Below, in pieces: positions 25,381-37,200 of a DNA stretch of 64,000 bases (the stretch's first letter is position 1; each line of letters starts with the position of its first letter). The position numbers and the translations under genes were made by a program. Origin of the DNA: Varroa destructor. Its lineage: Eukaryota; Arthropoda; Arachnida; Mesostigmata; Varroidae. The notes under the pieces are model-generated. The model did not search any database and had not been told where the DNA came from. It saw nothing but the letters and a program-made list of their open reading frames with translations. Where the stretch lies: NCBI RefSeq assembly GCF_002443255.2, contig NW_019211454.1, positions 58,973,601 through 59,037,600 of the forward strand, read 5' to 3'.

Positions 25381-25619
25381 CTGTTCATACTTCTCCAGCT
25401 CCTGATGGTATATTTGCCGGATTTGAGACAATTTCGCTCTGTAGTCGGAGTGCTCGATAGCGTTTTCACCCCCGGAAGCAGCTGCTGCGGCGTTTGCTGC
25501 CGCTCCAGCTCCGCCTCCTTTTTCCGGCCCCGCCACCCCTTCCGCAATTAACATGTTGTCCAGCCGCATTAACTGTGGATCAGGAGGTTCTTCCTCTTGG
25601 GTGTTCCGTAGACTCAGTA
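25381..25619 (-). CDS. exd: Internal exon of extradenticle/PBX homeobox gene (PBC domain part)
   Basis: Translation of this 239-nt minus-strand exon gives about 79 residues that match the PBC domain of Extradenticle/PBX proteins. It begins [18 protein letters not shown], continues [19 protein letters not shown], passes through an alanine-rich stretch ([16 protein letters not shown]) and ends [27 protein letters not shown]. Exd/PBX proteins are TALE homeodomain cofactors that bind DNA with Hox proteins. The PBC region is the part that contacts Homothorax/Meis and influences nuclear entry. The homeodomain itself is not in this exon. The acceptor (TTGCAG) lies at 25620-25625 and the donor (GTAAGT) at 25375-25380. 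The first codon is split, with one base coming from the preceding exon; the exon ends in phase 0 after the glutamine of EKYEQ. The frame is open throughout, with no lesion. VLSL replaces the more usual VLSI. This is a partial gene: the other exons are not visible in the window. Identity is very secure; the choice of exd rather than a generic pbx name rests on the arthropod-like residues. Confidence 0.96.
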
Positions 25620-25661
25620 CTGCAAGTAGGCATAACAAGGAAACAAAGAGCGTTGTTAAGT
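25620..25661 (-). other. 3' splice site, pyrimidine tract and candidate branch point of the exd exon
   Basis: On the minus strand the exon is preceded by a pyrimidine-rich run (CTCTTTGTTTCCTTG, then TTATGCCTACTTGCAG) ending in the AG at 25620-25621. A TTAAC pentamer fits the loose YTNAY branch-point pattern and would place the branch adenosine at 25656, about 36 nt from the AG. That is a normal distance. The AG and tract are seen directly; the branch point is inferred. Confidence 0.85.
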
Positions 25662-26410
25662 TTCAGCAGCCATTATCTTATCTCGACTGATTGCAGCAGA
25701 GTAATACGGTAGCTTCTTAGAAACAGTTTGAACATGAAAACAAAAATACACGCAGCAATGACTGTTATGAATTATAGTTACCCGTTACCACAAGCGCTCA
25801 CCACACGCGCGGCGTACAGATCGCGGCAAATATCTACCGCTCGTAGCAGCATTCGTTGAGGATTCACAAAAATCTATCTAGTAAATTGTAGTGGTTCGTT
25901 GTCTAATATGCATAAAGCAAGTAATATGTTCCAACTCCAGAGAACGGCTGCGTAGTCGCCTCAGTCTTAGCGAGAGCCTCCCCCACAGTCTTAAGCAGAC
26001 GCTGAGTTGGGCCGTCGGTAACTTTGTAATCAGAAAAAGAGAAACGATGTGCACCATCCTCTTCCACTACCTCATCTCCGGGTTCTTTCTCATCCTCACT
26101 CTTGCTCTATATCTTTATATACGAGTTTACATATTCCAGGGACATTTTCCCAGTGGCAAAATCCCCGAAGGATCGCCCTCCTGCCTTTACCGCCTTGCTT
26201 GCCCGCTTCTACATTCATCCTTCGTTTGTCACCCACCATCTCGGTATCCTCACTAGATCTCGTATCGTCGTCATAGAAGAGATGCTGCTGCTACTGTCGC
26301 TGCTAAAGCCTTTGCCAACAAACTCGCATATGCCGCGAGACAACAGTTCACATATACTTTCTATCTACCTAGCAACCCACTTATAGCAGATGAAGGTGAG
26401 GTCGCCGGGG

Positions 26411-26428
26411 CTGCTGCTGCTGCTGCTG
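26411..26428 (+). repeat. (CTG)6 microsatellite
   Basis: Six perfect CTG units inside a region with many shorter CTG/CAG runs (26.28-26.60 kb). Confidence 0.92.
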
Positions 26429-26884
26429 TCACGGCTCCGTCGTAGCCTAATGACAACAATAATAATCTCAGCTTCTTCACTCTGCACTGCATATAACAGC
26501 AACAGCAGCGGCTGTACTGCTTTTCTTGTCGAGGTGTTTTTGAATATTCAGCAAGATGTGGGGTTAGAGGTGGTGGACGTACTGCTGCTGTTGTTGTAAG
26601 CCAGACTACGTCGAGCTGAAGGCGCTACTGCTTCGGTACGGCTGGTAGAAGTAGCCTTTTAGCTTTGCCACAACGAGGGCAAACGCACTTCAAGCTCCGG
26701 CTCGCTTACCAGCCAGGTACGAAAGAAAGAGAGAGAAAAAGCACGCAGGCAGCAATGTAAAGTTGGTGTGTATGACTTTCCTTCCACCCCGTTGTTCCGT
26801 TTCGCCGTACCTAACCCCCTACACGTTTGCTTACTTGAATGCGTACAAGGTTGCTCGAACTTTGAAGCAAGAGATAAAGGCGGC

Positions 26885-26920
26885 GGCAACGGCAACGGCA
26901 ACGGCAACGACAACGACAGC
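26885..26920 (+). repeat. Hexanucleotide repeat (GGCAAC)4 with degenerate extension
   Basis: Four perfect GGCAAC units at 26885-26908 are followed by the variant units GACAAC and GACAGC. In one plus-strand frame this gives a Gly-Asn repeat (GNGNGNDND), but the enclosing frame is short and unrecognised. Confidence 0.93.
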
Positions 26921-27403
26921 AGCAACAAAATGAAGCGAACGACATCACCGCTTTCCATCCCCTTACTTTTGCTTCTTTCCCAGCCCATTCCCACCATCCT
27001 ATTTTGATCCCCAAGTCACCCTTTAGCAGCAGTAACAGGCCAACCGCAAGATCAGACCTGGGCAAAAGTAGCTCTAGTTACAGCAACAGCAACAGAGTAG
27101 AACTCGTTGGTCGTTGTCGTCGTCTTATGACTTGATTCAGCTCGACTTACTACCAGGCACTGCCGCACCTGTTTCCACCGCCGTCCTGTCGCGTGCAGCT
27201 TCTCCTCTACTGCGGATTGCGGATGCAGACTCGATAGCTACAGGAGCGGAAACGAACGCAGCGGCCTCGGAGCTGCGCGAGATCGGCACGCAAGTACATA
27301 ATTCACTAGAACGCGGTGATCCCATCCTGCACATTCAGCTTCTCTCTGAGCTGGAAAAGGGGCCTGCGGGGTTGTGTCCAGATTAAAATTAACAGGTCAC
27401 ACA

Positions 27404-27426
27404 GGCGGCGGCGGCGGCGGCGGCGG
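27404..27426 (+). repeat. (GGC)7 microsatellite
   Basis: Seven perfect GGC units plus two bases, in GC-rich noncoding DNA. Confidence 0.93.
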
Positions 27427-30032
27427 TTGCCGTGGCGCCTGCGGTGAGGCGACCAAAACTCGTGCTGACTGAATAACGCCGTCGACTTCATGGTCAGTCT
27501 CAGTCCGGCTTGTGCTTGTGGATCAGAGCATTCACTGGCAGCGGTGCTAACAACAACAACAGTAAAAGCATCGTCTATTGTTGGTCCGCTAGGTTGATGT
27601 TGGTAGCGGTGTCGGGAGTTCGAGCAAGCGACGAACACGGAACGTGACCGTTGGGGCTTTAGCACTCACGCCCATAGAAGCAGCAACAGCAGCAGGAATG
27701 AGTGAGAGAGCGAATGAGGACTCGACATCGTCATATGACGCTACTGTGAGCAATTGACCGAGCTTTCATGGAACACAAAACTCCTGACGGGCTGTTAAGC
27801 TATCCCCCAGCTACAGAGCGGCTGGGACATTCTATGATCGAACCTACCGCCAGCGGACGGAACTGTACCACGGAGCGGTGGAGCTTGTCGGCCGACCTGC
27901 TTCTTTTAACGCTGCAGTCGTCAAAAGGAAAAAGCAGTTATCGTGTTGATACCACACCATCGAATCATACTGTTGTTTCTTATTCTACGCCCACTATTGC
28001 CGTTAATTATGACTTCGTACTGTACGTTGCACTGCAACTACCACCACTACTTCTACGACGACAAGTCCTGACCCTGATTTGAACCTTGTATCTACCTGGT
28101 AATGGTAAGCGCAGCAGTGAAGAGTATGGCGAATCCGCCCAGCACTTCTCTTCCTACTATTGTTCACTCCGTGTTATCCGTGCAAACCATCTCCGTGTCG
28201 GCCTTATTCTACTCGAGCCAGCCTGACGCGTCTCTGGAACCGCTCAGCTACTGCCAATGCCCTACGACCTCCTAGCTCTGCTCTTGCAGCCGACGCGCGT
28301 CTGCACTACTTTATTATCTTCTGTCTGCATTCTTCTGTACAGAACTACGCCGAAGGTGAGGCTTGCCGTTTGATGTAGCGCTACGAGTTTCTGTCCCATA
28401 TGGCTTCGGGATGCTTCTAGTTATTTGCTTGTTTTGCTAGGGCTCCCGACATGTCCATACTAGCGGGCTAGGATAGCCAAGGGCAGCAAATGAAGGGCAC
28501 CCATAGGGCGGCGACAACTATACAAATGGATAAAAGCACGAGAAGCAGCGTGGATCAGTGCGTGCAGGATCAGCAACTCTAGCACCTTAGCAGCAGAAGC
28601 ACAAACTTCCTCCAGGAGAGTCGGTGCCTTAGCAGCAGCAGGAGCGAATGTTAATATTCAAGTAGCTCAAGTCAAGTAAGTGGGTCTCAAGGGCTGGGTG
28701 TCCAAGGGCGATAGACTAAGAGATCCTCTGCGAGTTATATCTGTGTTTTATAGCATAGTAAGCCGAAAAGGTTAGCTAGGTAGTGCGATACGGTAGATAA
28801 CCTGCGCCGATGGATCTAACATAAAGTGCAAAATGAGAACATAATTTTATAGATGGTTACGCATGAAGTGTGAAGCTTTCATAATGCGAGTATATAATCA
28901 TCACGTAGTTCAAAATGGTAAATGTTGACCGCGGTGGGTCTGCTCGCTGCAATGTACTCCGTTAAAATTGGCTGCATCCAGAAAGGCACCAGGGGGTCTT
29001 CAGCTGCCCGATTTCAGGTCGGCCATGAATTCGAAATGAAATTCAACATGTTTTCGGCTTTTACGAGCCGCTTTCCCCATCCTTTTCTTGGTTATTCGTT
29101 GTTTACGCCCTGTATGCAAACGCATTCCTGCCGGCTCCCACTAAGAGCCGAAAGGTGACCAGCTAAGCCAGTTAAACCGTCCAACGATGCTGGTGAGAAG
29201 CAGGCTGCCAGTTTATTTCGACCGGCGGCCGCAGCAGTGCCGACGACGATCCGTAGTGGCGATGTCGACGGTGGTGTTGGCTCGTTGTTCGGTATGAATC
29301 CTTGAAGACTGCGGTAGCCGGTAAACGGGCGGAGAGTCGGCCAGCGAGCTGGGATGCGGACTGTCATCTCCAGAAGTTCATCATTCACTAACTACGCAAG
29401 GGCTCTTCAAACAACCCGCACAGCAGCTGCGGCGCTACCATGACCACCACCCATATCTTTTCGCTCTCTCCATATCTGTCTAGTGGAGGCAAGCCACGAG
29501 CAAACGAAGTCTAAGCAGGCCAACTAACAGCTAACCTATCAAGCAGACCAACCCCCCATTGCCCCATATACATCAGCATAACGCATCCAACTCCGCTGCT
29601 TGGTCTTTATGACAGCAGCGGCATAGGTCGCGCTTATTTCTCCTATAGTTTTCTATAGCTTTCATCATGAACGGATTTCTTTATTCCCCGATTTAGTCGC
29701 TCCAATTGCCCCCGCCCTGCTTCGTCGGATTTCCATGGCGCCCACGCACCAGCTCATTGGATGCCTGGCTAGCTGCCTGCCTGACTCCTTCAGTTGCTGT
29801 CCAGTAAAGCAGCCATGGACGGGAACAAAGACTGCGGGCTTTTTGACGCAGACAGGCAAACAGCGTCGTGAATCATACACAAACACTGAGCAATACTATT
29901 AGTAGTAGTTCTTCCAAACATGAGGCTTGCTTTAAAAGCGATAACCAAAGAACGAAAGAATAGAAGTTCGTAGGTTTTTACCGCTACAGTTGACGCCGCT
30001 ACTCTGCTGGCGTATCTTTCAGGCTTTCAGAG

Positions 30033-30043
30033 TTTTTTTTTTT
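30033..30043 (+). repeat. T11 homopolymer
   Basis: Eleven T in a row with no matching upstream structure to suggest a retroelement tail. Confidence 0.85.
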
Positions 30044-30847
30044 CCATCAGATTTAATCGGATGTTCTCGATTGCACCCCGGGGTTCGCGTCTTGTCAAAA
30101 TGTCCCTGCTTTAACAACCTCGTTTCTGCTGCTGGCAATCTGTTCATCCAGTGTTTCCTGCGCTGCCTCGCGCCGTGTGGTGAGCTATCGAGTAGCCGTG
30201 TTCTCTGCACTGATCGGTGTCACGTTCCAATACGTGAAAGGTTTGATTCGTTTCTGCGGACATAACCAACTTAATGCTTACTAGTTCTTCTCTTTTTTCC
30301 CCTTGTGCCTTTTACCTTCGAGCACCCTACCGCCAACGAATACCCCTTACGCTGTTCAACCAACGTCCTAAAATACCCCTCGGGTTCTACCTCTCCGTCG
30401 GCGAGCAAGGCGTCGTTGCCGTTGTATGTTCGTCGCCTGTACGACTTGATCGCCCCTGGGTCGTCATAAATACGAATGAAATTGAGTTGTTCTGTCGCCC
30501 AGCTTACCGAGAGCAACCAGCGAGAAAGCGCAAATCCGTTGAAGCAGAATGGACGACGGACCAATGCTAGTGGTGACGGCCATAATGTCGAAAAAATGCC
30601 ACCGAGCCGTACCGAAGCTGATCGAAAAAGCCCGGCTAAACATTTGGTGGGCAGCAGCATCGCGTAAAACAATAGTCATTTATAGACGTCTATCGTTCGC
30701 TTTATGTATGAACTGACGCTTCGCACGTCCGACCAAAACCAACAACAGCCAAAGAGCTCACAACGGACGCTGATACTAACGGCATGCCTCGCCTCCGATC
30801 CTGCCTGGCACAGAATTTCCATAGAAGTAAAACGAATTTTACTTTCA

Positions 30848-30859
30848 TTTTTTTTTTTT
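30848..30859 (+). repeat. T12 homopolymer
   Basis: Twelve T in a row at the start of an AT-rich patch. Confidence 0.85.
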
Positions 30860-31730
30860 AATATCATAGAAATTGCGATTAACTCGAATTCTGATAAAAA
30901 TGATATTCGTCTGATGGATGTCTAATGTTAGATGGTTGAAAAATACTGTACAATGGTGGCTGCTTCAATTTTCGTGCTATAATAGGAAAAGCGCGGTAGT
31001 ATGCTCCTGCTTTCATTTAACGGTATTGGTGGCCCGTTTGTTTTCCTCTATTCAACATGATGTGACAAACTAAGGATCAATTCCTAGTCAAATAAAAGTA
31101 AGGAACGACGCAGAGGGTCCATGGCTAACTGAGAGAATGGTGAAGAAGTAATAGTTGCTGAACAATGCAGAACAGACACGCCACCACGGCACGATAGGAA
31201 AGACAATTGGCTAAGCGGCTGGGGAGAGCGGATGGAGGTTTCCCGCCAACGCGGACGATCAGCCCTTGTAAGTCCGGAAATTAACATTACCGGACCGCTC
31301 CGTTTGTGCGAATGTGTATCTGTATAAGAGTGTATCTGTCTGCTGCGTGTGTATGATCCTATATTTGAGGGGAGTGCAGACTGTAGGGGTAACCCTGGGG
31401 ATCACTGCGAATGAAGGCGTCTAATATGCTGCCGTAGTGGCGATGTCACTGTCGAAAGAGAACATGTGGATGGCGCGCGCCACGGTAGAATTCTCGTCGC
31501 CCCCTGGATATCCTCCTTGCTCGTTCTTCTTCACTGTGTGCCATTGTATCCTCGCAGACATGGACCCTACAGTTGGAAGGAAAACAGCTAGTAAGTGCAG
31601 GTGGTGCAAATGACCAAATGGCCATGGTACAGATGAGAAGAAGGGGGGCGGAAAGAGACGGAGACGCGACCACCGCGTAGGAGGCCATGTGAGAGACCAA
31701 AAGATGGTCCTATCTTTCCCTTAGCGACAG

Positions 31731-31765
31731 CAGCAGCAGCTGCAGTGAACAGTGAGCTGCTGCTG
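31731..31765. repeat. Hairpin formed by opposed CAG and CTG tracts
   Basis: CAGCAGCAGCT at 31731-31741 and its exact reverse complement AGCTGCTGCTG at 31755-31765 flank a 13-nt loop. The left arm is the end of a (CAG)4 run that begins at 31728. This is a short stable stem, possibly a product of triplet-repeat inversion. Confidence 0.85.
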
Positions 31766-32109
31766 TTGGAAACGCAGTCTGAGCTCACTACCCAACGGTC
31801 CGATCTGTCCCACATCAGCGCATTGGGCTATAGCAAACGGGATGTCGGTGCTAACACCCTACAACGATATGCAAATAGTGGTGTGACGTACGAATCTCAG
31901 TACATGTTCTACCAACAATCCGTAATGACTTTTAGCTTCTTTCGAAAGCCGGGAAAGAATTAGACAGAGGGTAGAGAGTGAAATTGCGGGGTTTAGATTT
32001 TACGCCATACACGCGTGTTTAGCTATTATTACTGCAATAGACACTGGCTTGAATTCGTTTAAATCGAGGACCAATCTCTTGTATCAACGTCTACCGAGAT
32101 AAATCGATC

Positions 32110-32136
32110 ATATATATATATATATATATATATATA
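32110..32136 (+). repeat. (AT)13 microsatellite
   Basis: Uninterrupted AT dinucleotides over 27 bp in AT-rich noncoding DNA. It is one of the longest simple repeats in the window. Confidence 0.95.
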
Positions 32137-33222
32137 GACCTGCTTATGCTCGTAGATGGCCAACATTTTACTACAACGGGGAAATCAGCTAACATAGAAC
32201 AGGAAGCTAATATCTTGTTATCTCTCAATTTTATGATGTAAACTACCATTCCATCTCAGCTCCATAATTTGACATAGGGTCATGCTCAGGTTTCAACACC
32301 CTCAACCTGTATTCAATTCACTTGCTGTTGATAATTTTTAAGGCAACGCTACCAAATAATCTGCCATGTGGCCTGTACGCATATTCGTCGGCTTCTTCTT
32401 TTCCCACACGTCTTATGGCCATTGGCACATGCACCTACGTAATTCCCTCACAGGTTCAAACAGAAGCTCCTGTTATTGCCACTGCTCACAGGTAATTTTC
32501 GCTCATTTTCGAAACAAAAAATCATAATGATAACAATCATGGTTGCAAAGATAAAGAGAGAAGTGCCGAGGCGGAAAGATAAGCCAAGTTAGAGGGAGAA
32601 ACAGCGAGGGGTGTCAAGCAATGGAGGACAGCTGCAAACGAATTACAAAAGGACAGAAAAGAAGTTAGATTGGAGAAAAACAAGATAGAACCACCTAAAG
32701 CACTGAGAGAGGAAGAAGGAAGGCAACAAGAACGTAGTATTGTACCAGGGGGCAGACGTAGCGGGGGCAGGCAGTAGAGAAGGTAGAAACTAGCTGAGCG
32801 AATCATGCCACGATGCTAGGAAGGTTCAATGGGGACGGCACTCTCCTAGGGAGAAGGAAAAAGGGCGATACGTGGACGAAGACGAGGGAACACTCACACA
32901 AAAAACAACGATGATGTTGCGTGTTCCTTAGTGGTGCCTTTAACGGTGCAGCTGCGAGCAAGGACGGACATTTCACGGTGCTGTTGCTGAAGCTGTTTTT
33001 TAGCAAGTACTATGAATCGATGGTCGCTTCGTTATAGCTAAAGCTGCCCATACCAATGCGGATTCTTCACAGACGGCAACCCAGTCATTCGTTCTTTCTT
33101 TTCCACACCTGAAGGAAAATAGCATTGCTCTATATATACTCTACTAGAGATCCTTGTATGAACCGCGTATTCGATGCTGTTCTTTTTCGTCTGCACGAGT
33201 TACTGCTACTTCTTCTCATCTG

Positions 33223-33239
33223 TCTCTCTCTCTCTCTCT
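33223..33239 (+). repeat. (TC)8 microsatellite
   Basis: Eight TC units plus one base. On the minus strand it is a GA tract. Confidence 0.92.
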
Positions 33240-34212
33240 GCGCCGGGGAGATCTTTAAACGTGTGGGTATTTGTGCGTGTGTCTAGAGCACGTGGGACCA
33301 TCAAGCCATCCGACGACTCAGATAGTTGCCCACGATCAAGTCCGGCCTGCTTTGGTTGACTGCAAGATATAATCGCTCTGAACACACGAGTCAGTAAGGC
33401 CGGATCGGCCAGAGCAGCCAGATAGTGAGTACATTGCCGCTGGCCGCTGTTGCTACTGGCAAACTTCAGGGGGCCAGTTGAGCTTGCTGGCTAGCTGCTA
33501 GGCGCCGCTCGCACCGTTTCCGCTCCTAGTAGTAGAACGAGTGGCGCCGTTCAAGAAAGAGGCGGAGGCAGTGGTGATGGTCGTGGTGTGACTGGTGCTT
33601 TTTAATGGCCTTCTTCATTCTTTGCCAGGAGCTTGCCCATCTGCTTGCTGCAGCCCAAATGGCTAAATTCACCGTTTTTTGGATTCACCTTTTCTCCTTT
33701 GTCGTGCTATGTTGAACTAAGCAGCAGTGACGACGACGACGACCTGGACGAACGAGCGTAGAGCGATTTGGACGGATTCGTACTCGAAGGCAGCGGCTGA
33801 ATTGCTGAAGCTCTGAAGCATTCACTCATTCGAAGTCGTTCCACTCGTCTTCCCTTTTTCTTCGCTCTGTCCTCAACGTACAGCACTACTTGCTTCCGCT
33901 GCCGCCTCCGGGGTTGCTTGCGAGGATGAATCTCCTGTCTACCCCAAACCCTACAGGCTAACTCGCACCCCCATCACTCGCCGTCGGTCGCCGCTCTCAA
34001 TTCAGGGTAACTAGTTGCTGCTCACTTTGCGACTCGAGCCATGGCTGCCTGCCCGCCTGCTGACTGACTGGCTGGCCGAATTGAACCAGCTTTCCTTTAA
34101 TGGGAAAGCGCGACATCGAGAGCAGCGGCAAAGGCAGTAGTCCCAGCAGCGTCAATTCAGATCCGACCGACAGAGATCTTTGACAGACATCAGAGAGTAA
34201 GAGGCAGGCGCA

Positions 34213-34235
34213 AAGAGAGAGAAAGAGAGAGAGAG
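34213..34235 (+). repeat. Interrupted GA microsatellite
   Basis: A run of AG units broken once by an extra A (AGAGAGAGAAAGAGAGAG...). It is followed by a polar, purine-rich stretch to about 34.35 kb. Confidence 0.9.
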
Positions 34236-37200
34236 TCTAGGAGGAAACTAGAAGTGAGCAAGAAGCCAGTCTGAAAAAGCGATCGAACAACCCCCAAGGA
34301 GAGGGCACGAGGAACGAAGTACCAGCAGAAGCAGCAGCAACAGCAAGTAGCCTGAGCAGAGGTGCCGGTAATAGTCGCAGCGGCAGCAGTGGCGCGCGCT
34401 GTAGGGATTTGAAATCGAAACTGTGAAATTATGGTCATTTATATTTCATCGTCGACTGATTTTCATAGGGTCGCGCAAAGCGCACACCCTCTGAACGTTA
34501 ATCTTTCGATCTCTTTATCTTACATGACCTCGTTGCCTACCAGGATGACGACTACTGCCACTACTTCAACTACAAATCTTAGTGCACCGTTTAAAATTCT
34601 TACCATTGACAAACGAAACGCAACTTGTAGTACGCAGAGAATCAAGGAAAGATCGTCTAGCAAATTTCATTTGGTATAGCAATGGTTGGACGTATTAGCT
34701 ATGTTTATTTCACACCTGTCCGTCGATATATGATTGAAGCTTCATTTATACAACTGCATTGATTAACACAATAATACCTGTATTCGAATTTGTCATTTCT
34801 TGATATTTACGCAAACCACTGATACGTGCAGCTTATTGTAACGTGCATTCTACCGCAAACGGTCATGCACGATAGCAGGCATATGAGAGGCCTAACAAGA
34901 AATTAACGCCACCTATGAGACGATGCTTTTTGTTCATGTACTTTATCGTTTTTGTATCAGATGTTCACGCCACGTCTCCGTAGGTACAAAATTCTACCCA
35001 ACTAGCTATGCTCTTGTGTAATAACTGCACAACAACAGATGTGTGAAGAAAAAGACGTCATACCGTAGTGCAGAAAGCACAGACAGGTCAGTTCGAGTTC
35101 TTGGACTCGTAAAGCTCCAGCTGCTCGCCGCTGTTAGGTGTTGCAGCTGCCCTTTAAGATCTAAAATACTGATCGCCTACCGGTGCCAACCGTCGCCGCC
35201 GGGAAACACCACACCAATCGGTGGTTTACGCCGATCGGGCTAAATTTGCTCGGCAGTAAATGCTCCAGTAGAACCAGCAGACCTTCTACGAACAATAGCT
35301 GCCGGGGGCAGCATCGGCGACCCTTGCCATCACCACTGCCAACGGCGACGACGACAACAACAGTGCATTGACAACATCCAGTCGTTGAGGGACTAAGCGA
35401 GCGAACGAGGGAAACTGCAAACCAGTAGAACAGTGAATTTACTGCTAGACAACGCGGCGGCGGTGGTGGCAGCAGCAGCCGAGATGAGTCAGGTTTACAC
35501 GACTCGTGAACGAGGTAATAGTGCAGGCTGCTGCTACTTTGTTTTCTCTGACGCCGAAACAGCGCCGACACCAGCGTATAGATAAGACTACCACGCAGCT
35601 GTACGCTGGTGAACGAGGAGGAAGGCGAACAGGTAGGTAGGTAGGCTGATAAAGGACGACATGATGTGTTGTCCTTTGGGATTCTTCTTTGGGACCCCGT
35701 CTTCGTATCGCCTGTACTCGCGAGCACCACAACGCAAGCGGTTTGTCGTACTGAAGTGATGTGCCAAGAGCCTGGCGGTTGGAGTTCGGCGCCCGACAAC
35801 ACGGGGAGCACGTTTCGATAGATAGTGAGCGAATGAGCGGATGGTAGCGAGGCGTTTCTTTATTGCACTTTTATTGGCCTCTCTACGCGTCCGCCGCTGC
35901 TGCTTCTGCCGTTCACGTTGCGTTGGCGCTCTGCTCACTATAACGACCGAGACAAGACTCAAGGCGCCTACGGCCACCCTTGATTCGGCTTATCTTCAAG
36001 GGAGTCGACAAGGCAGTGATTGCAAGGATTTCAACTCCTTCTGATATTCGGTCCGTGCCGTTCCAGGCCTCCAGAAGAACAAGGCAGCGCAGGCGAGCGC
36101 GACGACTCGTAGACAATAGTTGTCCGTGTAGATTCTGGAGACACCAACAATATCATTAAACCTCGAGCATAAAGCGAGCAAAAACTTTATCAAACAGCTG
36201 ACCTTTTCTGTTGTTTCACACATCTCACACAGTAAGTTCACTTCGCAAAACTCACTTTCATTCAATGCATTAATCGTAAAAAGATATCTGGCAAGGAGCT
36301 ATTTCGTCTGCTGATACTTTCGCAGTGATGCCGCTTTTTTTGTTTTTACTGCATGTGCTTTTGTGGTGATATAAGGTTTGAAGCGTGCGTGTGACTGTGA
36401 ATAGCCCAACAGATCGAGATCGAAACGCAAGAGTCAAGAATTTGTAATCATAGCCAGTAGAAACGTACATTAGAATCCTCGAATGCCCCTAGAATGGAGC
36501 TCTGCTAGCCGTTTGAGGCAAGCATGTTGGCTAGATGCTGGCCATCGTCAATAGAAAGTCTCGCACAGCCATCTGCTCAACCAACTGGTTCACCGCTGGA
36601 CGGAGGACGCAGGCCGACCAGGCAGCCACCCTTGTATCATTTCCGCGTTTCCTGCAACCACACCGCGGTCATCGGAGCGTACCGGCCGCAAAATTGGTCC
36701 AATATGGCCGTCCGCAGCTTTCCTCCCATGCTGTATATCTCCTCGTTGCATTGGTGGTGATTCGGCAGCACCACAGCGGTACACGACAGGCGAACATAGC
36801 GTGGCTATGCAGCAGCCAAAGTCCAGGTGGGATTGGCCGCCGCCGTGCACGATGGACAAACTATTGCTGAACAAGCCGACGGTGGCTCGGTGATCCCTTC
36901 TACATCATGTGACCAGCGACCCAAAAGACATCACCGCGTACATTCTTAGTCGAAATCAAGCAGAATCAACCACCGTGGTCATCGAAGGGTAGGCAACCTA
37001 GGGCAGATATCGCAAGTGAAAGCGTGTTGGAGAATGAGAGTCCAAGACACGCACCGAAATAGAATAACAAATAAACTGCATCTACTAGTAACAGTAGTAT
37101 CAGTAGTAGCAAATGTTATGGAATTAGTAAATGGCCCACTATACGGTTGGCGTTTCAGCGGTGACAATACTGTTGCTGGTCCAGACTTTTACCATTCATC

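Noticed and set aside
27404..27426. GGC and GGCAAC repeats as coding glycine repeats
   Set aside because: The frames that contain them are short, differ in strand and have no flanking conserved sequence.
29942..29954. Reverse complement of TCTTTGGTTATC, the first 12 bases of miR-9
   Set aside because: The match stops after 12 bases and no precursor-like hairpin can be drawn around it.
35161..35811. Longest open frame in the window (216 codons, minus strand)
   Set aside because: Two other minus-strand frames and a plus-strand frame are open over the same GC-rich patch. The product has no recognisable domain, and composition explains the lack of stops.
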